Counted from the first letter of the stretch, positions 1-8,810 are shown. The stretch is 64,000 nt of DNA from JAFGAS01 sp963809875 (GCA_963809875.1 CAWELC010000009.1:310001-374000), one strand, 5' to 3'. A program made the numbers and translations. The notes: generated by a model not told the origin, from the sequence alone.

Positions 1-1
1 C

Positions 2-241
2 GTCAAGCTTTCTGCGGCATCGGGATACGACGGCGTCATCAATCGCTCGCTGGACGTCGAAGAGACGGGCGTCCTTGACGACATCACCGGCAGGTCGCCC
101 GAAGATCTGGAAAAGGACGTCTACTTCGAGAGGGATGTGATCCTGTGCTATACCTGCCGGACGGCCGTCATCGAGCTTTTCTGCGGCGAAGTTGGTACGG
201 GGGGCGACTTGGACGCATCGCGCAATAATCTCCTCCACTAA
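2..241 (+). CDS. C-terminal fragment of an unrecognised protein
   Basis: An open frame runs in from the left edge and stops with TAA at 239-241, leaving the last 79 residues. It contains a CYTC motif followed by a third Cys (FCGE) about ten residues later, which could be metal- or redox-related, and acidic stretches before it. No family is recognised. The gene begins outside the window, so length and start are unknown. It runs in the same direction as the next gene but a promoter-like sequence separates them. Confidence 0.5.
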   Translation, partial: VKLSAASGYDGVINRSLDVEETGVLDDITGRSPEDLEKDVYFERDVILCYTCRTAVIELFCGEVGTGGDLDASRNNLLH

Positions 242-270
242 AAATACAATATATAGCGTGCTGTTATCGG

Positions 271-298
271 TTGACAGAACCACCGTTATTTGTAATAA
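271..298 (+). promoter_or_regulatory. Putative sigma70 promoter ahead of the small protein and rluD-pgeF-coaE cluster
   Basis: TTGACA at 271-276 and TAATAA at 293-298 are separated by 16 bp in a locally AT-rich stretch. The first start codon is about 145 bp downstream, so a fairly long leader is implied. Confidence 0.45.
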
Positions 299-442
299 TA
301 ACTTTCTCTATTGCGAAACTCTTAATTATCCAGCGGTTCTTGCCCTTTTTGTGCGGATATTCGAGACGGCCCGAAAGAGGCCGGTCTCAGCACGGCACTC
401 GAGACCGAAACGCAGACCGCCGAGGTATAGAGGAAAAGCCAG

Positions 443-706
443 ATGGCCCTGATTAGCGATCCGGAAGCGGCAAAACGGCTTGCACGAACCATCATATCGG
501 ATATCACTATCTACAATAAAGAGAAGGTCAAGGAAGGTCTCAAGAATGACAATCTCTTTGATGTCCTGAAGATTGACCTGGAGAAGGGTCGAAAAGTCTA
601 CGAGAGCAAGGTGTCTCCAGATATAATACAGTCAACCAACTTCTACGATCTGGCGATTGTCGATATCATGGTCCAGCAGGCGACCGATATGAACAGCAAG
701 ATCTGA
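443..706 (+). CDS. Small conserved hypothetical protein (87 aa)
   Basis: The 87-residue product starts at an ATG preceded by a purine-rich stretch (gaggaaaagcc). Sequences of the type AKRLARTIISDI..YN.EKV..G are familiar to me as a small domain in deltaproteobacterial proteins, sometimes following a zinc ribbon; the function is not known. There is no signal peptide or membrane helix. It lies 7 bp upstream of the rluD-family gene, so it is probably in the same transcript. The family link is from memory and cannot be verified here. Confidence 0.6.
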   Translation: MALISDPEAAKRLARTIISDITIYNKEKVKEGLKNDNLFDVLKIDLEKGRKVYESKVSPDIIQSTNFYDLAIVDIMVQQATDMNSKI

Positions 707-713
707 TGCCGCC

Positions 714-1712
714 GTGCCGGAAACAAACGATACGAGTCCGAATGACCGTCACCTGACTCTGATCGTTCATCAGGACGATCATGGAGAGCGGCTCGACCGA
801 TACATATCCCGCCTCTTTCCCGAATATTCCCGTTCCCATTTCCAAAGGCTTATAAAAAAGGGACATGTCCTCGTGGAAGGACGTGCCGCCCGGAGCGGCG
901 ACGTGCTTTCCGCCGGCAGCCATATCGATATCGTCATACCGCATACGGAGCCACAAACGATCGGGCCGGAAGATATCGGGATCTCGATCGTCTACGAGGA
1001 CGAGCATCTGGCCGTTGTCGACAAACAGGCGGGGCTCTCCGTCCACCCCGGGGCGGGCAGGATCTCCGGCACTTTGGTGTCCGCGCTTCTTTTCCGAGGA
1101 ATGCCCCTTTCGCAAAAAGCGGGACCGGAGCGTCCGGGAATCGTCCACCGCCTCGACAAGGACACCTCCGGGCTCCTCGTGGTGGCCAAGGATGATCGGG
1201 CCTATGACGGCCTCAAGACGCAGTTTTCGGCACACACGGTCTTTCGGCTCTACCGGGGTATCTGCTGGGGAAAGATCACGACCGAAGAGGGGACGATCGA
1301 TACCCTGATCGCCCGGCACGGCCGCGACCGAACGCGGATGACGACCAGAACCGGCGTGGGGCGTCAGGCCATTACGGAGTATCGGATTATTGAGCGTTTT
1401 TCAGCGATGACGTACGTGCAATTTCGGCTCAAGACCGGCAGGACCCATCAGATCCGCGTCCACATGGCTTCCCGGGGACATCCCATCGTCGGGGACCGCA
1501 CCTACGGCTCGATGCGGGCGGCCCGCGGCCTCACCGACCGGCACCTCGTCGACGCGCTGTCGGCCCTGCAGCGGCAGGCCCTTCACGCGTCCTGTCTCGG
1601 TTTTATCCATCCGGTGACGGGGAAAACGATGCAGTTTGAATCGGAGCTTCCCGCCGATATCGCCCGTCTTCTAGGAGCACTGCGTGACGATGTTTCGCAT
1701 CACGAGATATAG
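714..1712 (+). CDS. rluD: RluD-family 23S rRNA pseudouridine synthase
   Basis: This enzyme isomerises specific uridines of 23S rRNA to pseudouridine. An N-terminal S4-like RNA-binding domain (about residues 20-80, with GERLDRYIS and RLIKKGHVLVEG) precedes the catalytic domain. The signature HRLDKDTSG carries the catalytic Asp (D148), and the RTHQIRVH motif follows near residue 245. Length (332 aa) fits the RluC/RluD group. The start used is GTG at 714; the 3' end overlaps pgeF by about 29 bp, indicating translational coupling. RluD rather than RluC is chosen on overall layout; the exact target position is not determined. Confidence 0.9.
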   Translation: MPETNDTSPNDRHLTLIVHQDDHGERLDRYISRLFPEYSRSHFQRLIKKGHVLVEGRAARSGDVLSAGSHIDIVIPHTEPQTIGPEDIGISIVYEDEHLAVVDKQAGLSVHPGAGRISGTLVSALLFRGMPLSQKAGPERPGIVHRLDKDTSGLLVVAKDDRAYDGLKTQFSAHTVFRLYRGICWGKITTEEGTIDTLIARHGRDRTRMTTRTGVGRQAITEYRIIERFSAMTYVQFRLKTGRTHQIRVHMASRGHPIVGDRTYGSMRAARGLTDRHLVDALSALQRQALHASCLGFIHPVTGKTMQFESELPADIARLLGALRDDVSHHEI

Positions 1713-2484
1713 CCGGATAGTCGGCCTCTCCGTCGAGCCTGTCGGGCCGGATGGGAAGATCCGGCGTCTCTTCACGACCAAAAAGGCGTCGGCCGGCGGC
1801 GGGTCGCTGCTTGACTTCGACCATAGAAAGGGCGATAATCGCACGGTCCTGGAAAGCTACGAAGCCGCAGCCGACTGGTTTGGCGTTGGCGCATCGTCGA
1901 TATTCGTCATGCGGCAGGTCCACGGCGGCGACATCGCGGTGCTCCGGGAGCTTCCCGATCCGTCGCGGATGCGCGCCGCGGTCGCCGTCGACGGAGTCGT
2001 AACGGAGTGCGGCCGACTCGTCCTTACGGTCCTTACGGCCGACTGCCTCCCGATCCTGTTGGCCGACCCGCGCCGGCACGTCATCGCCGCCGTCCATGCG
2101 GGGTGGAGGAGCAGTGTGGCCGGGATCGCCCGAAAGGCGGTCGAAACGATGGCATCGGCCTTTGGCTCGGACCCCGCCGATATCGTCGCGGCCCTGGGGC
2201 CCGCCATCGGTGCGTGTTGCTTTGAGGTGGGGCCCGAGGTTGTCGCGGCGGTGCGGGAGGCTTTCGGGTTCGCAGACGACCACATTGAGCCGAAGACGGG
2301 CGGCAAGGGGATGCTCGACCTGGTCGGCCTCAACCGGGCCGTCCTGACGGAAGCGGGACTCCCCGCCACCGGGATCGCCTCTGCCGATCTGTGTACCTAT
2401 TGTCACGAAGACCTCTTCTATTCTTACCGGCGGGATGGAGAGGCCACGGGAAGGATGCTGGCCGGGATCATGATCGAGGAGTAG
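1684..2484 (+). CDS. pgeF: Peptidoglycan editing factor PgeF / YfiH-type multicopper (laccase-domain) protein
   Basis: The product matches the YfiH/DUF152 family, described as purine nucleoside phosphorylase- or laccase-like proteins and, in E. coli, as a factor that removes wrongly incorporated amino acids from peptidoglycan stems. Metal-ligand motifs are visible: VHGGD, TADCLPILL and VHAGWR, then GPAIGACCFEVG and the C-terminal LCTYCHEDLFYSYRRDG. The start is GTG 1684 or the ATG two codons later (1690), both inside the end of the rluD-type gene. coaE begins 3 bp after the stop. Cytoplasmic, no signal peptide. Confidence 0.9.
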   Translation: MTMFRITRYSRIVGLSVEPVGPDGKIRRLFTTKKASAGGGSLLDFDHRKGDNRTVLESYEAAADWFGVGASSIFVMRQVHGGDIAVLRELPDPSRMRAAVAVDGVVTECGRLVLTVLTADCLPILLADPRRHVIAAVHAGWRSSVAGIARKAVETMASAFGSDPADIVAALGPAIGACCFEVGPEVVAAVREAFGFADDHIEPKTGGKGMLDLVGLNRAVLTEAGLPATGIASADLCTYCHEDLFYSYRRDGEATGRMLAGIMIEE

Positions 2485-2487
2485 AGC

Positions 2488-3123
2488 ATGCTGATTGTGG
2501 GGCTGACCGGCGGTATCGGAAGCGGCAAATCGAGCGCCGCCCGCGTATTCGCTCAACTCGGGGTCCGGCTCGTCGATTCGGACGTGCTGGCTCGCACCGT
2601 CGTGGAGCCGGGAAGGCCCGCCCTTTCCAGAATCAGGGAGCGGTTCGGGGATGGTGTCATAAACGCAGACGGGACGCTCTGCCGCGAAAGGCTGCGGGAT
2701 ATCGTATTTCGCGATGCCGCGGCGCTGGCCGACCTCAATGCCATCGTCCATCCCGAGGTCTACAGGGAGATGGCCGTTGAGATTGAGGCATACCGGAAGA
2801 ATCCGGGAGAAACGATACTGATGCTGGATATCCCCCTTCTGTATGAATCGGGAGGAGAAGCGATCGTCGATTGTGTGGTGGTGGTCTGGGTGGACCGCGA
2901 AACACAGATCGCCCGACTGATGGCCCGGGACGGTTTTTCGCGAGAGACGGCCGTCAACCGGATCGAAAAGCAGATGGACCTGGACGAGAAGAAGCGCCGG
3001 GCCGATCTCGTCGTGGACAACACCGGGACGTTTGCGGACCTGGACCAAAGGGTGAGGGAGGTGTTCGGGAGGCTGTGCGAGATGAATCGGGACAATGCTC
3101 AGGATGCAAAGCAGCGGATATGA
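2488..3123 (+). CDS. coaE: Dephospho-CoA kinase
   Basis: CoaE phosphorylates the 3'-hydroxyl of dephospho-CoA, the last step of coenzyme A synthesis. The N-terminal P-loop GLTGGIGSGKS, the VDSDVLAR motif and the later DIPLLYESG and RMxxQ-like region are all present in order. At 211 aa it is family-typical. It follows pgeF by 3 bp and closes the first cluster. Confidence 0.93.
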   Translation: MLIVGLTGGIGSGKSSAARVFAQLGVRLVDSDVLARTVVEPGRPALSRIRERFGDGVINADGTLCRERLRDIVFRDAAALADLNAIVHPEVYREMAVEIEAYRKNPGETILMLDIPLLYESGGEAIVDCVVVVWVDRETQIARLMARDGFSRETAVNRIEKQMDLDEKKRRADLVVDNTGTFADLDQRVREVFGRLCEMNRDNAQDAKQRI

Positions 3124-3505
3124 GGCAAGCAGAATGGGGATGCGAGGCCTGCCATCTCCTCGCACCAGGATCACCACTGCGCGTGCACCGGATTGCCTTT
3201 CAGCGAGACCTCGCCCACTATGGCGAGCTAAACTCCCATCGAGAGCCCCGGGCGACGAAACCCGACAGGCGTGTCAGACCGCTTCCCATCTTTTCCCTTG
3301 ACGGCCCACCTGCCGGGGTGGTATCAATAAATTAATGGGTATTCCTCGATTCTACCTTACGCAGGAACAGGATCGGCGACATACCCATCCACGACATAGT
3401 GAAAGGAAACGGGAATACCCGCTCACACTTCAACCGGATGGCAACCGGATGGGAGCGGGGCCCGCGCGACGATATCCACGCAACTCATCTGAAAAGGGCA
3501 GTCTC
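3124..3505 (+). other. Intergenic region between coaE and the MoxR gene
   Basis: This 382-bp stretch has no convincing gene; small open frames in it lack coding character. The only signal seen is a promoter-like pair, TTGACG (3298-3303) and TATCAA (3322-3327) 18 bp apart. An AAAGGG ribosome binding sequence precedes the MoxR ATG at 3506. No riboswitch or structured RNA was recognised. Confidence 0.5.
3298..3327 (+). promoter_or_regulatory. Possible promoter for the MoxR-VWA pair
   Basis: TTGACG and TATCAA with an 18-bp spacer, followed by AATAAATTAAT. The boxes are imperfect and the leader would be about 170 nt, so this is a weak call. Confidence 0.3.
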
Positions 3506-4429
3506 ATGTTCAGTTCAATTGAGGACGTCATCGAGACGTTCGAGAGAAACTTCTACATCATCAACCCCGACGTGGCCACCGTGGTCTATCTCTCGGTGAT
3601 GATGAATAAGCCCATTCTCGTCGAGGGGCCGGCCGGAGTCGGAAAGACCGAGCTCGGCAAGGTGGTTGCGGCCTCCCAGGGGCTGGAGCTCATCCGCCTC
3701 CAGTGCTACGAGGGGCTCGATGAGGCCAAGGCCCTCTACGAGTGGGAGTACGCCAAGCAGCTCCTCTATACCCAGATCCTGAAGGACAAGATCGGGGAGG
3801 TGCTGACCGGCACGGGGACGCTCTCGGAGGCGGTGGAGCGGCTGGGCCATGAGGAGGACGCGTTCTTCTCCACGAAGTTCATCCTCCCGCGCCCCCTGCT
3901 CAAATCCATCACGTCCGAAAAGCCGGTGGTGCTGCTCATCGACGAGGTTGACAAGGCCGATCCCGAGTTCGAGGCATTCCTGTTGGAGATCCTCTCCGAC
4001 TTCCAGATAAGCATCCCGGAGCTCGGGACGCTGAAGGCCAAGCATATCCCCCAGGTAATCCTGACCAGCAACAACACGCGCGATATGTCCGACGCCCTCA
4101 AGCGCCGGTGCCTCCACCTCTACATGGATTTCCCCACCAAGGAGCGGGAGGAGGAGATCATCCGGCTCAAGGTGCCGGGCGTCAACGAGCGGCTTGCCAA
4201 GCAGGTGGTATTTACCGTGCAGACGCTCAGGGACCTCGACCTCAAGAAGGTACCGTCCATCTCCGAGACGCTGGACTGGGCAAAGGCGCTGGTTATCCTC
4301 AATCTCAAGAGTCTCGATCCCGACACGGTCAGCACCACCCTCAACTTCATCCTCAAGTACCAGTCGGATATCGAAACGGCAAAAAAGAACATGACCAAGA
4401 TTGCCGAGGGGATCGCGACGCTCAATTGA
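3506..4429 (+). CDS. MoxR-family AAA+ ATPase
   Basis: MoxR ATPases act as chaperones that mature or activate partner proteins, typically with a von Willebrand A partner. The P-loop GPAGVGKTE (about residues 37-45), Walker B LLIDEVDKAD and an ALKRRC arginine-finger region are visible. The open frame extends upstream to 3335, but the extra 57 residues are low-complexity and basic, so I take the ATG at 3506, preceded by a purine-rich RBS, giving 307 aa. The next gene, 164 bp on, encodes a VWA-domain protein, which is the usual pairing. The client complex is not evident from neighbours. Confidence 0.88.
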   Translation: MFSSIEDVIETFERNFYIINPDVATVVYLSVMMNKPILVEGPAGVGKTELGKVVAASQGLELIRLQCYEGLDEAKALYEWEYAKQLLYTQILKDKIGEVLTGTGTLSEAVERLGHEEDAFFSTKFILPRPLLKSITSEKPVVLLIDEVDKADPEFEAFLLEILSDFQISIPELGTLKAKHIPQVILTSNNTRDMSDALKRRCLHLYMDFPTKEREEEIIRLKVPGVNERLAKQVVFTVQTLRDLDLKKVPSISETLDWAKALVILNLKSLDPDTVSTTLNFILKYQSDIETAKKNMTKIAEGIATLN

Positions 4430-4593
4430 GGCACGCCTGTTGCGGAGGGAGAAGCGGCTTCGGTCCGAAAGGGATGTCTCGCTCGTATGGCCACCGAATA
4501 TTCTTCCCCTGGTCGTATCTCTCGGCCGGCGGCTGACGGAGACTCCCTGTTCACAATGGCTCTGATGAAAACGAATTCCTCACGGACTGTCCC

Positions 4594-5964
4594 ATGAAGG
4601 ACGTAATCCTCGATTTCATAGACGGCCTCAAGTTCCGCGGGGTCAGGGTCTCCGTATCGGAGACAATGGACGCGCTCAGGGGCGTGACCGAGATCGGCGT
4701 GGCCGACAAAGGCGCTTTCAAGGCGGTTCTGAGGGCGACCCTCGTCAAGGACAGGAAAGATATCGCCAACTTCAATGAGCTCTTCGACCTCTTCTTCAAC
4801 CCCTCGTCCGTGCTCCTTGCCCAAAAGAGCGAGCTCGAAAAAAAGATCGCCTCCCTCCTCAAGGATGCCCAGGACCTCTTCTCGGAAGAATTCATGGGGA
4901 TCATGCAGGGCGACCCCAAGATGATGATGGAGCTGGTCGGGAGCATCGCCCAGGCGACCAATCTCAGGGACATCCGTTTCCCCATGCAGTCGGGCTATTT
5001 TTTCACGAAGATGTCCGGCATGCTCTCGGGCATGGGCCTTGACCGGGAGCTTTCGGATTTCATCGACTTCCTGCGGGAACGCGGTTACCTCGAAAACGGC
5101 ATGGGGGAGCAGAACGTCCGGGGCCTCTTCGACGCGCGGCTCAACGACATGAAGGATCTGATCCGCGGCGAGATCAAGAAGGAGCAGGAGAAGCACCGTA
5201 ATCCGAAGAAGGATCAGGCGGTCCCGGATGCGGTCGGCGAACGGAACTTTTCGGAGCTGTCCGAGCAGGAAATCGAAGATATGCGCGACGCCGTCAAGGC
5301 GCTCGTCAAAAAGATCAAGGACACCCTGTCCATCAGGGAGCGCCGCGTCAAGCGGGGGAGGTTTGACATCAAGCGGACGATCAGGCGCTCCCTCCAGTAC
5401 GGGGGCGTGCCGATCAAGGTGATCTTCAGGAAGAAAAAGAAGACCAAGGGACAGCTCGTCACGATCTGCGACGTATCCCGCTCCGTCTGGAACGCGTCGC
5501 GGTTCATGCTCAACCTCCTCTATTCACTGCAGGACCAGTTCGACCGCGTACGCTCGTTCGTCTTCGTATCGGACATCGGGGAGGTCACCAAGATCTTTGC
5601 CCGCTACGAGAACAATGAGGCCCTCAGGCGTCTCGTCAGCGAGGCCGGAATAAACTTCTTCTCCTATACCGACTACGGCGAGGTGCTGCTGCGGTTCTAT
5701 CGAGACTATCTGGACTCCGTGAACCGGAGAACCACCGTCATCATTATTGGGGATGCCCGGAACAACTACATGGCCCATAACGCCTGGGTCCTCGAAAAAG
5801 TCAAAAAGAGGGCCCGCAAGGTCTACTGGCTCAATCCCGAGCCCGAGCGCTGGTGGGGGAGCGGCGACTCCGACATGGACAAGTTCATGCCGTTTGTCAC
5901 CGACGCCCGGGAGTGCCGCAACCTCAAGCAGCTAGCCAAGTTCATCGAGGATCTGGTCGTATAG
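4594..5964 (+). CDS. VWA-domain protein (CoxE-like), partner of the MoxR ATPase
   Basis: The 456-residue protein has a long charged N-terminal half and a C-terminal VWA domain. The MIDAS motif DVSRS starts at D293, followed by FVFVSDIGEVTKIF and IIIGDARNN, as in CoxE/DUF58-like proteins that work with MoxR ATPases. Paired with the preceding ATPase it probably forms a metal-dependent assembly or maturation module. In CO dehydrogenase clusters CoxD and CoxE play this role, but no carbon-monoxide dehydrogenase genes are present here, so the substrate is open. Confidence 0.82.
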   Translation: MKDVILDFIDGLKFRGVRVSVSETMDALRGVTEIGVADKGAFKAVLRATLVKDRKDIANFNELFDLFFNPSSVLLAQKSELEKKIASLLKDAQDLFSEEFMGIMQGDPKMMMELVGSIAQATNLRDIRFPMQSGYFFTKMSGMLSGMGLDRELSDFIDFLRERGYLENGMGEQNVRGLFDARLNDMKDLIRGEIKKEQEKHRNPKKDQAVPDAVGERNFSELSEQEIEDMRDAVKALVKKIKDTLSIRERRVKRGRFDIKRTIRRSLQYGGVPIKVIFRKKKKTKGQLVTICDVSRSVWNASRFMLNLLYSLQDQFDRVRSFVFVSDIGEVTKIFARYENNEALRRLVSEAGINFFSYTDYGEVLLRFYRDYLDSVNRRTTVIIIGDARNNYMAHNAWVLEKVKKRARKVYWLNPEPERWWGSGDSDMDKFMPFVTDARECRNLKQLAKFIEDLVV

Positions 5965-6054
5965 TCCGGCACCCCACTGACTTCCGCACTCCGTCCAACC
6001 CCAAGATACCCGCCTCAATCCTACCCCCATTTTTGTGCCGCTTCCGGTATTCCT

Positions 6055-6083
6055 TTGACACGTGTGCGGCCTCTCACTATAAT
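6055..6083 (+). promoter_or_regulatory. Perfect consensus sigma70 promoter
   Basis: TTGACA (6055-6060) and TATAAT (6078-6083) are exactly consensus and exactly 17 bp apart. The start codon of the oxidoreductase gene lies 57 bp beyond the -10 box. Confidence 0.85.
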
Positions 6084-6139
6084 GAGCCGAGTAAGATTCA
6101 CTAACCTCGCTTCTAACCGGGCACAACAGGGAGGAAGTC

Positions 6140-7729
6140 ATGACTGAAAAGATCATCCTCGAAAAAGAAAAAATCACTTCAAACTATCAGGGCAACGACC
6201 GATACGATCTGGTCATCATCGGGGCCGGCATCAGCGGGCTCTCGACAGGGGTTATGTGGCTGAAGAACACGAGCGGCAAAAAGACGCTGCTCGTTGAGAG
6301 GAACCGCTACCCCGGCGGCTACGTAACGGCCTATGAGCGCGACGGGTACGTCTTCGAGACGACCCAGCTCTTCCCAGACATCATACCGATCCTCGAATAT
6401 CTCGATCTGGATATCAAACTCAAGCCCTATACGGGTTCCTTCATGCGACGCCTGGTCGTCGACGGCGACAGGGTCGATCGCTATAAGATCCCCACCGGTC
6501 CCGATAATTTTGCCGCATACCTCGCCGAGCTCTTCCCCGCAGAGGCGACCAATATCAGGCGTTTCGTGGACTATGCCGTCGACCTCTTTTCCCAGGTACG
6601 GCGTCTCAAGGCGATACGCACGCCGCTGGATACCCTCCTAACCCCTTTCCGGGCGCCCAAGGTGGTGGCCTGCCTGAACCTGACCTATGCGCGCCTTCTG
6701 GACAAGATGGGGATCAGAGACCCGCGCCTGAGGGAGGTGTTGGAGACCTTCGGGGCTTTTTCCGGCGTGCCGTCGGACCGGGCGTCCTCGATCCTCGCGG
6801 CGGGGGCGATGCTGGCGGCAATGACCCGGTCTTTTCGCCCCTACGGCTACTACGACGAATTTCCGGCAAAGCTTGCGTCCCTCTATCAGCGGCTTGGGGG
6901 AGAACTGCTGCTGGGCAGCCCGGTGGAAAAGATTGTCGTGGAAAACGGAGCGGTCTCAGGGATCAGGATAGCGGGCAAAGAACGGACGATCCGGGCCGAA
7001 CGGGTGGTCACCACCATCGATCCCAACGTCGCCATGCGACGGCTCGTGGGCGACGAGTATCTTCCTGCCGACTACGTCAGGCGGCTCGAAAAGACCATCA
7101 TGTCTCCGTCGTCCTTCAACGTGGGTCTGGGGCTGGACGACAAGATCGACCTTTCAAAATTCGATATCGACTACCCCTATAACCTCGTGTCCACGGGCCT
7201 GGGGACCTCGGAAAAGCTCTTTGACGCCTTCCTGGCCGGTGAGAACGCCTTTTCCGACACGTGCTTTCACGCGGCCCTCATCTGTTCGTCCCTGACCACC
7301 GGTGCAAAAAACACGGTTACCGTCCGCGGCGTCCCCTTCGGGATCGGAAAGTGGCCCGTCTGGAGAAAGGAGGACCCGGCGCGATATAAGAAGGAAAAGG
7401 AGCGCTGGGCGGCGTTCTTCATCGGTATCGCCGAGAAATACTTTATCCCCGGTCTCTCCAAACATATCGTCGTCACCGACATAGCGACGCCGGCCACCTA
7501 CGCCCGATGGTCGGGAAATCCCGACGGCAATATCTATGACATGGCCGCCCTGGTGACGCAGTTCGGACCGAAACGCCTGCCGATGAAGACCCCGATCGGG
7601 GGGCTCCTCCAGCCAAAATTCGCCCACGGGATATACGGCGGGATGATCAACGGGATCCAGGTCGTCGACCTCATGCTCGACCGCGCCTTTAACGGCGGAA
7701 ACTCGCTTTTTGTGCCGAGGGAAAAATGA
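6140..7729 (+). CDS. FAD-dependent phytoene desaturase / retinol-saturase-like oxidoreductase
   Basis: The 529-aa product begins with a dinucleotide-binding fold, YDLVIIGAGISGLSTG, followed by an ERN..GGYV motif, the layout of CrtI-type desaturases and all-trans-retinol 13,14-reductases. The C-terminus has MTPIGGLLQPKFAHGIYGG-like FAD contact motifs (here MKTPIGGLL and HGIYGGMINGIQ). Substrate cannot be told: no carotenoid genes are nearby. The ATG at 6140 has a good RBS (ggaggaag). It is a single-gene unit between a perfect promoter and a GC hairpin. Confidence 0.85.
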   Translation: MTEKIILEKEKITSNYQGNDRYDLVIIGAGISGLSTGVMWLKNTSGKKTLLVERNRYPGGYVTAYERDGYVFETTQLFPDIIPILEYLDLDIKLKPYTGSFMRRLVVDGDRVDRYKIPTGPDNFAAYLAELFPAEATNIRRFVDYAVDLFSQVRRLKAIRTPLDTLLTPFRAPKVVACLNLTYARLLDKMGIRDPRLREVLETFGAFSGVPSDRASSILAAGAMLAAMTRSFRPYGYYDEFPAKLASLYQRLGGELLLGSPVEKIVVENGAVSGIRIAGKERTIRAERVVTTIDPNVAMRRLVGDEYLPADYVRRLEKTIMSPSSFNVGLGLDDKIDLSKFDIDYPYNLVSTGLGTSEKLFDAFLAGENAFSDTCFHAALICSSLTTGAKNTVTVRGVPFGIGKWPVWRKEDPARYKKEKERWAAFFIGIAEKYFIPGLSKHIVVTDIATPATYARWSGNPDGNIYDMAALVTQFGPKRLPMKTPIGGLLQPKFAHGIYGGMINGIQVVDLMLDRAFNGGNSLFVPREK

Positions 7730-7734
7730 AACGT

Positions 7735-7764
7735 GCGGGGCGGGGGTTAAGGCCCCCGCCCCGC
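7735..7764 (+). terminator. GC-rich hairpin after the oxidoreductase gene
   Basis: A perfect 12-bp stem (7735-7746 with 7753-7764, GCGGGGCGGGGG and its complement) with a 6-nt loop lies 5 bp after the stop codon. There is no T-tract, so it may stabilise the 3' end or aid termination in a factor-dependent way; it also sits beyond the 3' end of the oppositely directed membrane cluster. Confidence 0.5.
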
Positions 7765-7955
7765 GTGTGAAAACGGGCGAAGATTGGCGAGGCCTCCAAT
7801 TACCGCTGGCGACGGCCGGAAAGGGAGGAGGGTTGGCGGGACCTCTGTTCTTACGGAAACCTTTCGAAAAGCCCGCCGAGCGCTTCCGGAATCATGCGGT
7901 ATACAGGCTGCCCGCCGGCGGCGGCATTTCTCGTGCCGTTATCGGCCGCTCGTCC

Positions 7956-8045
7956 CTATTTTGTCATAAAGTGGAAGATAAAGAATCCGACCAGCACCGC
8001 GATCGACGCGACGCCCACGATTACCGTCGGGATGATCCCCTTCAT
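7956..8045 (-). CDS. Tiny single-helix membrane protein (29 aa)
   Basis: This frame encodes a 29-residue peptide starting MKGIIPTVIVGV and ending FIFHFMTK, almost entirely one membrane helix with a positive C-terminus. Its ATG overlaps the stop codon of the upstream gene by the coupling motif ATGA, and a purine-rich stretch lies in front. An alternative is that it is the tail of the preceding protein separated by sequencing indels, since a neighbouring frame of the preceding gene also looks hydrophobic. Confidence 0.45.
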   Translation of the reverse strand: MKGIIPTVIVGVASIAVLVGFFIFHFMTK

Positions 8046-8266
8046 CGGCTCTTTCTTGTTCCTTCTTCATAACCATCCCGAGCACCAGGAAAAGGAGCAA
8101 CGAAAAGGATCACTTCCAGTACGCTCTTCGTCACCCAGTGGTGGCCCGTGAGCGAGGCCAGGAAGCTCTTGAAGGAAGCCACATATTCGGCCACGAGTAT
8201 GACCGCGACGATTACTATCATCGTAATGCTTGCCGACCAGGCCGCCGCAGAGATCTTATTTTTCAT
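8042..8266 (-). CDS. Small membrane protein in a three-gene cluster
   Basis: The 74-aa frame has an N-terminal membrane helix (about residues 12-28), a polar segment SFLASLTGHHWVTKS containing two adjacent His, and the start of a second helix (LEVILFVA). After that the frame turns charged (GARDGYEEGTRKSR), while the adjacent frame continues hydrophobic (LLLFLVLGMVMKKEQER). So either a frameshift truncates helix two, or the frame is intact and coupled to the tiny downstream gene. The RBS AAGGAGG lies 14 bp after the upstream gene. The family is not recognised. Confidence 0.5.
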   Translation of the reverse strand: MKNKISAAAWSASITMIVIVAVILVAEYVASFKSFLASLTGHHWVTKSVLEVILFVAPFPGARDGYEEGTRKSR

Positions 8267-8279
8267 CGTTGTCCCTCCT

Positions 8280-8768
8280 TTAGGGCGCGGGGATTATGCT
8301 GCCCGCCAGCCCCGCCCGGGCGCCGGAAGAGATCAGGAAGCCAAAAAAGGACATAGAAAAGGCCGCCAGAAAAACGAGGGCGGACAGCAACCCGAGGGCC
8401 GTTCGTCCTTTTGTGGCCATTTCCTTAAAATCCTTGCTCGATAGAAGGGCAATGGTGACAACGGCCGCCATGACCGGTATGAACAGGAAGATGTGCTCCT
8501 TTGTCTCCATGACGACCGTGTGGGCCCATGGATATGCCGACCCGAGGATAACCGGCTTGACGACCGGCCCGTAGACCGTCACGTAGTACCATCCTCCCAC
8601 GATCCAGGCCGCCACCAGCAGCACAAGCCCTGCAACAGACACCGCCCGCGCCCGCCTGAAAGCGTCCCGGCTTCCGTTGATAATCTCGGCCACGATCCAG
8701 AGGAAGCAGAGGGCGCCCAGATCGCCGAGCCCCGCGTGCAGGAGGACATACATGCTGATCTCATTCAT
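8280..8768 (-). CDS. Four-helix integral membrane protein of unknown function
   Basis: The 162-residue protein has about four predicted membrane helices (roughly residues 15-30, 42-65, 85-110 and 130-152). Histidines sit in or near helices (HAGLGDLG, AHTVVMETKEHIF), in a spacing that would suit haem or metal binding, though this is only a suggestion. It leads a minus-strand cluster with two smaller membrane genes. A palindromic site lies about 45-60 bp upstream of its ATG, which has a good RBS (tggaggt). No named family is recognised. Confidence 0.65.
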   Translation of the reverse strand: MNEISMYVLLHAGLGDLGALCFLWIVAEIINGSRDAFRRARAVSVAGLVLLVAAWIVGGWYYVTVYGPVVKPVILGSAYPWAHTVVMETKEHIFLFIPVMAAVVTIALLSSKDFKEMATKGRTALGLLSALVFLAAFSMSFFGFLISSGARAGLAGSIIPAP

Positions 8769-8810
8769 TGCATACCTCCATATGAGTGTATAAAACCGCT
8801 AGGTAAAGCA

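Noticed and set aside
1603..3177. 524-residue minus-strand open frame
   Set aside because: Lies opposite pgeF and coaE, both strongly supported; no start signal or domain.
3335..3505. N-terminal extension of the MoxR ATPase
   Set aside because: 57 residues with no similarity to the family and no RBS at the upstream ATG; ATG 3506 has both.
4120..5196. 358-residue minus-strand open frame
   Set aside because: Antisense across the MoxR and VWA genes; His/Glu-rich shadow sequence.
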